From the IMG/VR virus record IMGVR_UViG_3300032287_003869, positions 27,810 through 91,809 of that record: a stretch of 64,000 nucleotides of DNA. One strand, given 5' to 3'. The DNA is from a virus. The first letter of the stretch is position 1; the number at the start of each line of letters is the position of its first letter. The notes below the pieces were generated by a model that made no database searches, was not told where the DNA came from, and was given only the letters and a program-made list of their open reading frames with translations. Made by a program: the position numbers and the translations under genes. This document shows, in pieces, positions 16,436 to 24,011 of this stretch.

Positions 16436-16944
16436 TAATTGTCAATTTTGTCGATTGGTGCTGGTCTTGTGTAAACCTTATGTGAACCGTATTCCTCACT
16501 ATCATTCATCATGATATCGAAATTTCTTTCCTTGTATTCCTCAACAACTTCGTGGTGCTTCTTTTCTTTTTTAATTCTACAAATAAATGCATGATAAGCA
16601 ATTGTTGTAAAATAACCGAAAGGTGAAAAACCTTGATTCAATTTAAACTTCTTATGAAGAATTGCTTGATACATTTTTAGAACAGCATCTCCCACCATGT
16701 CTTCTTTGTAGCTGTAGTTAATAAAATTACCAGCATAGGAAAGCCCTTGGGCTATTTTCTGAATGCTATCTCCAAGATAATTGGTTATGATTCCATCATC
16801 GTAATACTTGATCAGGGCATCTTCGAAATCTTTAGCATTCACATAATGGGGTTTATCTTCTGCTTTTTTTCTTTTTCTTTTTACTGGTTTGTCGTTATCT
16901 TTCATTGATTTTAATTCTTTGGTGTGGGATATTTTCCTGTTCAT
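16432..16944 (-). CDS. 55: Late-transcription sigma factor (T4 gp55-like)
   Basis: Protein of 170 aa (T4 gp55 is 185). The basic N-terminus is followed by a sigma region 2-like segment, EDMVGDAVLKMYQAILHK near residues 81-98 and FSPFGYFTTIAYHAFICRI near 106-124, which binds core RNA polymerase and recognises the late -10 element. This gene gives a rationale for the TAAATAAT elements found across the window. The start at 16944 lies inside the uvsW gene; an alternative ATG at 16905 (MKDNDKP) would shorten the overlap. Confidence 0.85.
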   Translation of the reverse strand: MNRKISHTKELKSMKDNDKPVKRKRKKAEDKPHYVNAKDFEDALIKYYDDGIITNYLGDSIQKIAQGLSYAGNFINYSYKEDMVGDAVLKMYQAILHKKFKLNQGFSPFGYFTTIAYHAFICRIKKEKKHHEVVEEYKERNFDIMMNDSEEYGSHKVYTRPAPIDKIDNY

Positions 16945-18352
16945 AGAATTCTTGGCGTTTCATTTGATGTTGCATTCCATAATACAATTGATCGGCCACA
17001 TCTATGATATAAAGTGTATTTTTCTTTTCGTGTAAACGAAGACCTCTACCAATGCTTTGTAAAACTTTTATTTTGGATTTTCCTCCACCTCCAAAAATAA
17101 TATAGTGAAGGTTTTTAATATTGATTCCTGTTGAAAATATTTTGGAAATGGCTATACATATGACATTTTCCTTAGTTTCCATTATCTTTCTTATTTTTTC
17201 TCTATCATCCACTCCCATTTCTCCAGAAATATAAAAGACTTCTTTGTTTTCCAAGCCTTTACTTAAAACTTTGTAAAGAGTTTCACCATGTTCAAGATAA
17301 TCTACAAGAATCAATGCGTTGTTTTGACAGTTAAGTGAAAGTTTTCGTATGGTTTCATTTCTGAATTGACTTTTTATAAGGAAATCAATTTCATTTCTAT
17401 AGTTGTCCGTTGCAGCATTGCCTCCAAAATTTCTTATCGGTTTGGTTTTATATTCCAATTCGACAACTTGAGCTATTGCGGGAACAACGTGTTTATCCTC
17501 CCTTAATTCAAAGCTTCTTCTTTGGTAAATTATAGGACCAATCTTCCCTATAATTGTCCATTGGTCTATTTTGTCTTCTGGCATCGTACCAGTAAACCCA
17601 AACTTGTGGCTTGTTTGGCATGTTTCTATAATTTTTGTTATTTCGTTGGATTTTCTGATTTGGTGACACTCATCTACAACGAGAACATCTATATATTTCA
17701 ACCAATCTATGTCGCTGTTCTTAGATTGCAGTATGGCACTTGTGCATACAACGACATTTCTACTCAAATCGAGCTTATCATCACCTGTCCACTTGGAATA
17801 TCCAAACGGAACACCGTATTCTTGAAAGTCACCACAAGTTTGAACAACTAGGCTCCTATTGGGAACAACCAAGCAACACTTGAAGTTGCTGTCCATATTG
17901 TGTATTTTTGACAACAAGGAAGCCATTGTAAGCGTTTTTCCGCCAGCAGTGGCTAGAAGTATCGTTCCTCTTCCAAAATTCAGACATTTATCGACTATTT
18001 CCTTTTGGTAATCCCTCAATTTCAAATTAAGGGGATATTCTTCCAAAGAAAACGATTCTGTTTTCCTCCAATCGTATGCTGCTGGATTATTTTCCCTCAA
18101 TAAATCCTGATGAATCTTCACACGATCCATCGAATATTCCGTATTGTTCTTTATGAACTTTAAAATCTCAGGAAGAAGACAAGAATCGAATCTTCCGGTT
18201 CCTGTTATAACATACTTTCTGGATGGAATGAACCTGTTTCTCGCAAACTTGGCACCATCGTTCTTTACGGAAAAGAATTCTTTTACTTCATCGAAGTAAT
18301 CGCCTGAGTAAATTCCCTTTTTCTTCTTGTCATCGTATCCAAGATCTATCAT
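16895..18352 (-). CDS. uvsW: SF2 DNA/RNA helicase (T4 UvsW-like)
   Basis: Protein of 485 aa. Motif I LATAGGKT (133-140), motif II DECH (227-230), motif III FTGTMP (253-258) and motif VI QSIGRGLR near 443 are all present. The N-terminal domain of about 100 residues precedes the helicase core, as in UvsW, although the protein is shorter than T4 UvsW (587 aa). UvsW unwinds branched intermediates and R-loops and helps switch T4 from origin-dependent to recombination-dependent replication. It overlaps uvsY by 4 bp and gp55 by 50 bp. Confidence 0.9.
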   Translation of the reverse strand: MIDLGYDDKKKKGIYSGDYFDEVKEFFSVKNDGAKFARNRFIPSRKYVITGTGRFDSCLLPEILKFIKNNTEYSMDRVKIHQDLLRENNPAAYDWRKTESFSLEEYPLNLKLRDYQKEIVDKCLNFGRGTILLATAGGKTLTMASLLSKIHNMDSNFKCCLVVPNRSLVVQTCGDFQEYGVPFGYSKWTGDDKLDLSRNVVVCTSAILQSKNSDIDWLKYIDVLVVDECHQIRKSNEITKIIETCQTSHKFGFTGTMPEDKIDQWTIIGKIGPIIYQRRSFELREDKHVVPAIAQVVELEYKTKPIRNFGGNAATDNYRNEIDFLIKSQFRNETIRKLSLNCQNNALILVDYLEHGETLYKVLSKGLENKEVFYISGEMGVDDREKIRKIMETKENVICIAISKIFSTGINIKNLHYIIFGGGGKSKIKVLQSIGRGLRLHEKKNTLYIIDVADQLYYGMQHQMKRQEFYEQENIPHQRIKINER

Positions 18353-18741
18353 GTGGTTTCCAACTGAACTATCTTGATAATGTTTCCAATGTCGAAACTC
18401 ATGGATGACATTACCTTTTCAATCTTTTCCAGAAAATCGATAAGATTTTTACTTTCTTCTATCTTTTCATCGATTTCCAGAACGGATTCATGTTTTTCTG
18501 CAACATTCCTTAGAACGGGAGCAGAAATGGAGGCCACAGCCTCTTGTTTTATTTTCTCAATGACAATGTTTAATTGCTTTTTCTTGTCTTTCTCAAGTCT
18601 GTTTAAATTGTTTTTCTCTAAAATTAAACGAGAAACCCACTTTGCCTTCTTTGCTGGAAGAAGAAGAGAAGATTCCTTCAAGTTCATCTCATCAACAATG
18701 CAATCTTGTTTTAGTTCCTCTATGTAATTTGATAAAGACAT
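18349..18741 (-). CDS. uvsY: Recombination mediator UvsY-like
   Basis: Protein of 130 aa (T4 UvsY is 137). The pattern fits UvsY by eye: an N-terminal YIEELKQDCIVDEMNL, then KWVSRLILEKNNL, and a C-terminal VLEIDEKIEESKNLIDFLE with FDIGNIIKIVQ. UvsY loads UvsX on gp32-coated single-stranded DNA. Adjacency to uvsW is as in T4 and strengthens the call. It opens the minus-strand recombination operon uvsY-uvsW-55-47-46. Confidence 0.8.
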   Translation of the reverse strand: MSLSNYIEELKQDCIVDEMNLKESSLLLPAKKAKWVSRLILEKNNLNRLEKDKKKQLNIVIEKIKQEAVASISAPVLRNVAEKHESVLEIDEKIEESKNLIDFLEKIEKVMSSMSFDIGNIIKIVQLETT

Positions 18742-18748
18742 TTAAAAT

Positions 18749-18757
18749 CTAAATAAA
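18749..18757 (+). promoter_or_regulatory. Late-promoter-like element CTAAATAAA
   Basis: It lies 29 nt before the ATG at 18787. A second AT element, CAAATAAT, at 18781-18788 overlaps that ATG and would suit the leaderless spacing seen elsewhere less well. Confidence 0.35.
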
Positions 18758-18786
18758 TATAACTTATTTTTCAAAAAAGTCAAATA

Positions 18787-19023
18787 ATGAATTTCGATAA
18801 ATTAGTAAAATGTATTTTAGAGGACAATGCCGCTGGTGATGGAGGCTCATTTGGGTCTGGTGAATCATTCGGACATGGTGGTGCTGTCGGTAATTCTGAC
18901 TTTTGGAATACCGGAAGTGCAATTATCCCCTATGTAATGGGGACATTTAGAAGATCGGGGAAAGTAAAAGGGAAAAGAAAAAGAAAAAATGCAAAAAGAA
19001 GAAAGAAAAATAGATCTAAGTGA
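18787..19023 (+). CDS. Small basic protein with capsid-targeting-like leader
   Basis: Protein of 78 aa in three parts: a leader MNFDKLVKCILE ending in ILE at residues 10-12, a Gly/Ser-rich middle, and a strongly basic tail (KGKRKRKNAKRRKKNRSK). The leader resembles the T4 internal-protein propeptide that is cut after (L/I)xE by the gp21 prohead protease. A basic tail would suit a DNA-binding internal head protein. The 3' end overlaps the GIY-YIG gene by 35 bp. Confidence 0.65.
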   Translation: MNFDKLVKCILEDNAAGDGGSFGSGESFGHGGAVGNSDFWNTGSAIIPYVMGTFRRSGKVKGKRKRKNAKRRKKNRSK

Positions 19024-19441
19024 TACTGGTCACTGGATTCTTCCTCCAAGTGTGGAAGAATTTGGAGATAATTCCAAAGATTACTTCGGTTTTGTATATA
19101 AAATAACTCTGCCCAATGGTTTCTGGTATATTGGGTCCAAGCAATTCGAATCTAAGAGAAAATTAAAGCCTTTGAAGGGTAAAACAAGAGCAAGAAGGAC
19201 GGTTGTGGAGAGTGATTGGAGAGAATACACGTCATCCTCAAACATGATAAACGACATTATATCCAAAGAGGGGAAAGGAAATATGAGGTTTGAAATCATA
19301 ACTCTTGCAAGGGGTGGGAAGTTTGAATTAAAATATTGTGAAATGAAACATCAAGTTTTGGAAAATTGTCTTTTTGAAGAGAATTGCATGAACCAAATAG
19401 TGAACGTAAGGCTTGGGAAGAAAAAAACTTTCAATTTTTAA
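18989..19441 (+). CDS. GIY-YIG family nuclease-like protein
   Basis: Protein of 150 aa. GFVYKI (residues 34-39) and WYIGSK (46-51) correspond to the GIY and YIG strands, followed by a basic region and DWREYTSSSN, a pattern seen in phage GIY-YIG proteins of the Seg type. It could be a free-standing homing-type nuclease or a repair nuclease. Its start lies within the 3' end of the preceding gene (35-bp overlap). No separate DNA-binding module is obvious. Confidence 0.7.
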   Translation: MQKEERKIDLSDTGHWILPPSVEEFGDNSKDYFGFVYKITLPNGFWYIGSKQFESKRKLKPLKGKTRARRTVVESDWREYTSSSNMINDIISKEGKGNMRFEIITLARGGKFELKYCEMKHQVLENCLFEENCMNQIVNVRLGKKKTFNF

Positions 19442-19661
19442 AAATATTTTCACTTTACCCTATTGACTTTTTGGGGTAGTTGGGTTAAAATCATTCTGTG
19501 GATGTTTCAAAACCCTTTACACACAACAAAACATCTGAATATAAGAAAACTAGAAATGCATTTTTTGTAGAAAAAACAAATTTTTCAATTGTATTTTTAA
19601 ATTTCTGTTTTAAAATGAATCTGTGAATGATTTGAAAAGGAATTAGATTTTTAAACATAAA
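19442..19661. other. Intergenic region, 220 bp, AT-rich
   Basis: It holds a sigma70-like promoter at 19463-19491 and a short dyad TACCC...GGGTA (about 19456-19480) around the -35 box, which could be an operator. I see no further gene. Confidence 0.5.
19463..19491 (+). promoter_or_regulatory. Sigma70-like promoter
   Basis: TTGACT at 19463-19468 and TAAAAT at 19486-19491 are separated by exactly 17 nt. The downstream gene begins at 19662, leaving a leader of about 165 nt, much longer than for most genes in the window. Confidence 0.6.
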
Positions 19662-20132
19662 ATGCTCTACGAATTGATTAATTATAACACTTTATACAAG
19701 AATATCAAACTAGATATAGAAGAATTCTGTAAGAAATATGAAATTTCATTTGAAAATTCCAAAGTAAAAACAAAAAGAGAACTTTTAATTTATTTTTCTC
19801 TTATTGAGATTTTAAAAAAATTGGAAAAAAGAAAATTAGAAAAACCAATTGTAATCTTCGATTCAAACTTCAATAATACTTTGTTTCAATTCTGTTTTAA
19901 ACAAATATCAAAAATTCTAGTTATTCCTGTATTTTTTGTTGAAAATGAAATTTCAAATGGAACAAAGAAAGAATTGATATTAAAAGCTGATTCTTTTTAT
20001 GATTTAAATATTTTTACAATTAAAAAACTAAAAAAACAATTATGTTTTAAAAAACATAGTTCTCTTGTTTCAAATATTTGTAATTTTAAATCTTTGGGAT
20101 GCTCTCAAATGATGGAGCATAGCGTTGAATGA
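19662..20132 (+). CDS. Hypothetical protein with its own sigma70-like promoter
   Basis: Protein of 156 aa, rich in Lys, Ile, Phe and Asn, without the leader motif of its neighbours. No family is recognised. Alternating hydrophobic stretches (KPIVIFDSNFNNT, ILVIPVFFVENEI) suggest an alpha/beta fold. Its last 47 bp overlap the end of the convergent gene at 20086, so its C-terminus may be poorly constrained. The host-type promoter suggests expression earlier than the surrounding late-type genes. Confidence 0.55.
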   Translation: MLYELINYNTLYKNIKLDIEEFCKKYEISFENSKVKTKRELLIYFSLIEILKKLEKRKLEKPIVIFDSNFNNTLFQFCFKQISKILVIPVFFVENEISNGTKKELILKADSFYDLNIFTIKKLKKQLCFKKHSSLVSNICNFKSLGCSQMMEHSVE

Positions 20133-20451
20133 TTGGGAGAAATTGTCTTAATGCCTCTTTTGCATTGTTTTCATTGATATCTCCGAATTCAACAATTTTA
20201 TTCTCTTCATCAGCATCTAGTCTTTCGATCATAAGAGCCTTTGCAATCATTCTTACAAGAAGAACCATTCCTTCAGGGGAAAGTGCTTCGGTATTAGAAG
20301 GTTGTTCCGGAATTTCAGGAACTGGTGTTGGTGCTGCCTGATCTGGTGCAGCCTGTGCAGGAGCTTCTGGTGTTGGAGGAACAGGGGGTTGATCTTGTTC
20401 AGTAATAAGTTCCTTGTATCCTTTGTTGAGTATTTTGTGAAATCTGCTCAT
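20086..20451 (-). CDS. Pro/Ala-rich protein with capsid-targeting-like leader
   Basis: Protein of 121 aa. The leader MSRFHKILNKGYKELITE ends in ITE at residues 16-18, then comes a Pro/Ala/Gln-rich linker (about residues 20-50) and a helical C-terminal domain. The minus-strand sequence CAAATAAT lies directly before the ATG at 20451. Function unknown; a packaged or head-scaffold protein is inferred from the leader and location. Confidence 0.6.
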   Translation of the reverse strand: MSRFHKILNKGYKELITEQDQPPVPPTPEAPAQAAPDQAAPTPVPEIPEQPSNTEALSPEGMVLLVRMIAKALMIERLDADEENKIVEFGDINENNAKEALRQFLPIIQRYAPSFESIPKI

Positions 20452-20452
20452 A

Positions 20453-21103
20453 TTATTTGCTTTCCTTTAAAATTTCCAAATTGAAAATAATTCTCTTCAA
20501 TACTTCTTCATTTACTTCTTTTCCTTCACCATTCAACATGCTTGTAATTTTGGAAATCAAAACCATATCATTTGAGAAGTCATCCATTGGCTTTGATACA
20601 TTTTTTTCATAGGATTCAAACTCTATGACATTCTTAACAGCACAAAGATAATCAGCTGCTTTCACAATCTTGGAAAGCATCCATGCTTCGATTTTATTTC
20701 CACATCCAACAAGAGACATGAGAGCATCTGCATATTTTTTGATTTTGAATACTTCAGATTTTGCCATATCAAGATTTCCAGAATCATGCACATCGTAATC
20801 GCATTCCTCACACCCCTCTTCTTCCTCTTGAGAATGTTGACCACACTCTCCACTTTCGCATTCTGGGCAACTCTGTCTATTCATGTCAATAGTATTGGCC
20901 GTTTGTTCCATTTCCTCTGGACTCCTTCTGAATGTTTCAATTTCTTCTGGTTTTGTTGCAATAAATTCTATTTCATTTTGGTCGGGATTTGTTGCATTTT
21001 TAATCAATACGTTTTGGGGCATTTGTTCGCCTCCAACATTCATTTCTTCCAAAACTTGTTCATATGCTTTGGAAAGTTCTAAAAGACTGGATTTTCTTGT
21101 CAT
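20453..21103 (-). CDS. Conserved phage structural-type protein with (L/V)LE leader
   Basis: Protein of 216 aa. The N-terminus contains LLE (7-9) and VLE (17-19), candidate prohead-protease sites. A Cys/Glu-rich stretch follows (CPECESGECGQHS, CEECDY; a possible metal site near residues 78-100), then a helical domain with AKSEVFKIKKYADALMSLV and EAWMLSKIVKAADYLCAVK. That last motif recurs, from memory, in structural proteins of T4-like marine phages. A late-type element sits 3 nt upstream of the start. Confidence 0.65.
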   Translation of the reverse strand: MTRKSSLLELSKAYEQVLEEMNVGGEQMPQNVLIKNATNPDQNEIEFIATKPEEIETFRRSPEEMEQTANTIDMNRQSCPECESGECGQHSQEEEEGCEECDYDVHDSGNLDMAKSEVFKIKKYADALMSLVGCGNKIEAWMLSKIVKAADYLCAVKNVIEFESYEKNVSKPMDDFSNDMVLISKITSMLNGEGKEVNEEVLKRIIFNLEILKESK

Positions 21104-21106
21104 AAG

Positions 21107-21115
21107 ATTATTTAG
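21107..21115 (-). promoter_or_regulatory. Late-promoter-like element CTAAATAAT
   Basis: It is on the minus strand, 3 nt before the ATG at 21103, back-to-back with the plus-strand element at 21125. Confidence 0.55.
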
Positions 21116-21124
21116 TTGTCGAAT

Positions 21125-21133
21125 GATAAATAA
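21125..21133 (+). promoter_or_regulatory. Late-promoter-like element GATAAATAA
   Basis: It ends 7 nt before the ATG at 21141 and supports that ATG as the start. Confidence 0.55.
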
Positions 21134-21140
21134 ATTTGTT

Positions 21141-21419
21141 ATGAGTAATTTTGATCAACTTGTTAATGTCATTTTGGAAGCTGCTAGATGCACAGGTCCA
21201 ACAAAGAAGGCATCTTCAACAGCTAAAGGTAAAAAATGGATGCAATGTGTAAAAAATCCAAAAGGAAAAGGTTACAAAAGAGTTCATTTTGGACAAAAGG
21301 GTGTGAAAGTTACAGGAAAATCAGGCAACACTAAGAGAAAAAAAAGCTTCCGCGCACGGCATGGATGCTCCAAAGCAAAACCAGGAACCGCAAAATTTCT
21401 AAGTTGTAAGAATTGGTAA
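21141..21419 (+). CDS. Small basic Cys-containing protein with capsid-targeting-like leader
   Basis: Protein of 92 aa starting MSNFDQLVNVILE, with ILE at residues 11-13, followed by a strongly basic body with spaced Cys (KKWMQCVKNPKG, RHGCSKAKPGT, SCKNW), suggesting a small metal-binding or disulphide domain that contacts nucleic acid. The frame is open further upstream to 20883, but that part lies antisense to another gene; the late-type element and leader fix the start at 21141. An internal head protein is inferred. Confidence 0.65.
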   Translation: MSNFDQLVNVILEAARCTGPTKKASSTAKGKKWMQCVKNPKGKGYKRVHFGQKGVKVTGKSGNTKRKKSFRARHGCSKAKPGTAKFLSCKNW

Positions 21420-21446
21420 ACGTTTTATTTGTAATAATTTACATAA

Positions 21447-21857
21447 ATGAAATTCAACGACCTCTACAACTATCTATTGGAAACAGCACTTGGTCTTGTT
21501 GAAGACATCACAATAGAGGGAATTGGAACTCTAAAGGCAAAAACAGACACAGGAAATTCAGCACACAATGTTCTCCATGGTTTGATCAAAGGAAAACAAG
21601 AAGGAAGCGTTACATTTGAAACAATAGATGGTAAAGTTGTAACATTCCCATACAATGAAGAAATAAAAATTCACATTGGTTCAGGTAACAAAGAAGACAG
21701 ACCAGTTGTTAATTTCAATGTGGAAATTAATGGAGAAAGATATGAGAATGTCCCATTCTCAATAGCAGATAGAAGCGAGAACGAATACAAGGCACTTCTT
21801 GGGGAAGAATTCATAAAAGCCAATGGTGGAATTGTTGATGCAACAAAAGAGGATTAA
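21447..21857 (+). CDS. Retropepsin-like aspartyl protease with capsid-targeting-like leader
   Basis: Protein of 136 aa. After the leader MKFNDLYNYLLE (LLE at 10-12), the body resembles the retropepsin-like family once called ATP-dependent Zn proteases (RimK-associated): IGTLKAKTDTGNSAHN carries the catalytic Asp-Thr-Gly near residues 33-35, and ADRSENEYKALLGEEFI matches the conserved C-terminal NRS...LLG segment. Predicted activity is an aspartyl endopeptidase acting as a dimer. The leader suggests packaging in the head or use during head maturation. No substrate is evident. Confidence 0.72.
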   Translation: MKFNDLYNYLLETALGLVEDITIEGIGTLKAKTDTGNSAHNVLHGLIKGKQEGSVTFETIDGKVVTFPYNEEIKIHIGSGNKEDRPVVNFNVEINGERYENVPFSIADRSENEYKALLGEEFIKANGGIVDATKED

Positions 21858-21862
21858 ATATT
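21854..21862 (+). promoter_or_regulatory. Late-promoter-like element TTAAATATT
   Basis: It ends 3 nt before the ATG at 21866 and overlaps the stop of the previous gene. Confidence 0.5.
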
Positions 21863-21865
21863 TTA

Positions 21866-22633
21866 ATGCGTGACAATGATAGTTTGATTTTGGAAAAATT
21901 ATATTCTACTATTTTGGAAAATAGTGGTTTAGATGCAAAATATGCCGAATTGGAACAAAGATCAAAAGATGGAGATGAAGAAGCTGAAGCGGAAGCGCAG
22001 AAAATGGTGGATGAGGCTGCGAAAAAATCTGAATATAATATTGCTGATGTTTTCCACGGAAGTCCGACTCACGGGTTTACTGTGTTTACTCCACAAACAG
22101 ACATAACGGGTTCTATTAGAAATCAAGGGGTGCATGTGTTTTCAAAAGGAACCAAAATACCTCGTAGATATTCGGGCAGCAAAGGAGAAATTCGCAAGTT
22201 TTTTTTGAATGTTAATAATCCTTTTGATCATAGGAATCACGATCAAGTTAGGTATGTTTTGCGTCACATTTTTTTTAATCGCAACAATTATCTTGATATG
22301 GAAACTCCAAATGGAGTGGTTCCAGACCTTTATAAACTTTTGGAAGATAAATCTAAAGACTACGAAACAGTAAACAAAAATGACACATCGGCTGAAAAAC
22401 TTTTTAAGCTTGCATCAGCACCAGATTATGAGTTCGTAGAAACATCTGGAGTTCCACAAGTTCTTAAAGAATTGGGATATGATGGTTATATAACAATGGA
22501 GGGTGGGGAATTGGTTTATGGGGTTTTTGATTCTTTTCAAATCAAATCCGCCACCCCCTTCACCTATGATAATGGAGAATTGATTCCCCTTTCCCAAAGA
22601 TTCGATTCTTCAAACAATGATATAAGATATTGA
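21866..22633 (+). CDS. Putative ADP-ribosyltransferase (ART-PolyVal-like) with capsid-targeting-like leader
   Basis: Protein of 255 aa. The leader contains LILE (7-10) and ILE (16-18). The body looks like the ART domain of polyvalent proteins: VFHGSPTHGFTVF (first strand with His), GVHVFSKGTKIPRRYS (the G-x-x-F-S element), IRKFFLNVNNPFD, then LKELGYDGYITMEGG and VYGVFDSFQIKSA, the usual ending in which Gln/Glu precedes the final strand. ART enzymes transfer ADP-ribose from NAD to host targets. T4 packages the ART Alt with a similar leader, so an injected effector is likely. The substrate is unknown. Confidence 0.72.
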   Translation: MRDNDSLILEKLYSTILENSGLDAKYAELEQRSKDGDEEAEAEAQKMVDEAAKKSEYNIADVFHGSPTHGFTVFTPQTDITGSIRNQGVHVFSKGTKIPRRYSGSKGEIRKFFLNVNNPFDHRNHDQVRYVLRHIFFNRNNYLDMETPNGVVPDLYKLLEDKSKDYETVNKNDTSAEKLFKLASAPDYEFVETSGVPQVLKELGYDGYITMEGGELVYGVFDSFQIKSATPFTYDNGELIPLSQRFDSSNNDIRY

Positions 22634-22653
22634 TTATTTTATATTCCAAATGA

Positions 22654-22662
22654 ATAAATAAT
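22654..22662 (+). promoter_or_regulatory. Late-promoter-like element ATAAATAAT
   Basis: It ends 3 nt before the GTG at 22666 and supports that GTG as the start codon. Confidence 0.5.
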
Positions 22663-22665
22663 TAG

Positions 22666-23139
22666 GTGAAATTTCTAAACCTATTGGAAAATGCAGTCAA
22701 ATCCATAAAACTTCAAAAGGTCCGCATCAAGGTTGATCCTATGTGGAGTGAGAAGCTGGGTATTATTAATTCACCATATTATGAAGGATACATACTACAG
22801 GAGTGTCCGGGCAGCAAAATGGACTTCAAAGTTTTCATTGTCAACACTCCATCAGGAATTAACCCTATACAAACTGTGCATAAAGCTCATTTGGAGCCTG
22901 TTGAGGTCGAGACTCCACAAGAAACTGAAAAAGTTTCAAAATTCAATGGCTCAAGACTATCGGTCTTTAAGAAACACCTTGTTGAGAAACTCAAGGAATT
23001 AGGTAAAGAATTAGAATCTCCAGAAGTTTCCCAAGTTATTGCATCCACAGATATCGGTTTTATTGAAACCTATTTGAAACAAATGGGACTAAATGAAGAA
23101 GATCTTTTAAATTTGTATAGAAAATGCTTACAAAAATAA
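22666..23139 (+). CDS. Hypothetical protein with capsid-targeting-like leader
   Basis: Protein of 157 aa, GTG start. The short leader MKFLNLLE has LLE at residues 6-8. The middle (GYILQECPGSKMDFKVFIVN) looks like a small beta domain, and the C-terminus is helical. No family recognised. Late-type element 3 nt upstream. Confidence 0.6.
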   Translation: MKFLNLLENAVKSIKLQKVRIKVDPMWSEKLGIINSPYYEGYILQECPGSKMDFKVFIVNTPSGINPIQTVHKAHLEPVEVETPQETEKVSKFNGSRLSVFKKHLVEKLKELGKELESPEVSQVIASTDIGFIETYLKQMGLNEEDLLNLYRKCLQK

Positions 23140-23148
23140 CTAAATATA
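23140..23148 (+). promoter_or_regulatory. Late-promoter-like element CTAAATATA
   Basis: It ends 7 nt before the ATG at 23156, just after the stop of the previous gene. Confidence 0.5.
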
Positions 23149-23155
23149 TAAAATT

Positions 23156-23698
23156 ATGCCACTAAAAAAAGGAAAATCAAAAGAAACCATCTCTAAAAAC
23201 ATTAAAGGAGAGATGAAGAAATACAAGAAAACCGGAAAAATTGGAACTTCCAAGCCCAAGTCCAAGAAGAAAGCTCAGAAACAATCTGTTGCAATCGCAT
23301 TGAGCAAGGCACGTGAATCCGGTGCAAAGATTCCAAAAAAGTCAAAAAAATCAGTTGTAAAGGAATCTTTTGACAAATATATCAATCTTTTGGTTAAAGA
23401 ATCTTTTGGTTTAAGTGAAATGGACGGCCCCTTGGTTAATAGCTCATTTGATGATAAATCAAACGATCATAATGACCCAGACGAGAGCGAATTTCCTTCA
23501 AAGTTGAAAGAACTCCCAAAAGGTGAATATTTCAAAAGAAAACCTGATTCTAAAAAAATATGGATCAAGGGCGATCATGTAAGATTCCGCAAAAATGGAA
23601 AAATCATTATTCGTTATTCTTGTTCAGCAGCGGACGACATGAATCAAGAGATTTTTCTAAATCCTCTTACTCCAGTTTATACAGAGTTTGAATATTAA
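23156..23698 (+). CDS. DUF6496-like basic N-domain fused to an unknown C-domain
   Basis: Protein of 180 aa. Residues 1-60 match the small basic family starting MPLKKGKSKETISKNIK and containing KQSVAIALSKARESG (DUF6496-like). An internal ESFDKYINLLVKESFG (about 71-86) looks like the capsid leaders of neighbouring genes but lies mid-protein. The C-terminal part (GEYFKRKPDSKKIWIKG, GKIIIRYSCSAADDMN) is probably a small beta domain. This could be a maturation product in which the basic N-part is released, but that is inference. Confidence 0.6.
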   Translation: MPLKKGKSKETISKNIKGEMKKYKKTGKIGTSKPKSKKKAQKQSVAIALSKARESGAKIPKKSKKSVVKESFDKYINLLVKESFGLSEMDGPLVNSSFDDKSNDHNDPDESEFPSKLKELPKGEYFKRKPDSKKIWIKGDHVRFRKNGKIIIRYSCSAADDMNQEIFLNPLTPVYTEFEY

Positions 23699-23735
23699 TA
23701 TTTGACTTTTTCTTTTTAGATTCTAAATTCTTTAC

Positions 23736-24011
23736 ATGCCAGTAAAAAAGGATTTTAGAAAAGAATTAGAAAAACTCATATCCAAATACGATGATTCCGT
23801 ATTGGCTAAACATATTGATCATTGCTTGAAAGAATACGATCATACTGAATATATGAAGGGCGCAGAGAATCCATTTGGGGTAGATTTAAACAAGGTTCCT
23901 GAAGTTAAACCAAACACACCTCAACCGCCTCAAGCCATTCCAGCGAATATTGGAAATATCACAACGCAAGGTTGGTCTAATCCGTTTGCAGGAACAAGCT
24001 GGGGAGTTTAA
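23736..24011 (+). CDS. Small hypothetical protein
   Basis: Protein of 91 aa with a charged helical N-terminus and a Pro/Asn/Gly-rich tail (PNTPQPPQAIPANIGN). No leader motif and no family recognised. TTCTAAATT lies 7 nt upstream of the ATG, a weak version of the late element. The 3' end overlaps the convergent gene by 4 bp. Confidence 0.55.
   Translation: MPVKKDFRKELEKLISKYDDSVLAKHIDHCLKEYDHTEYMKGAENPFGVDLNKVPEVKPNTPQPPQAIPANIGNITTQGWSNPFAGTSWGV

Noticed and set aside
20883-21140. N-terminal extension of the small basic protein gene at 21141
   Set aside because: This part is antisense to the gene at 20453 and the leader motif, ATG and late-type element all point to a start at 21141.
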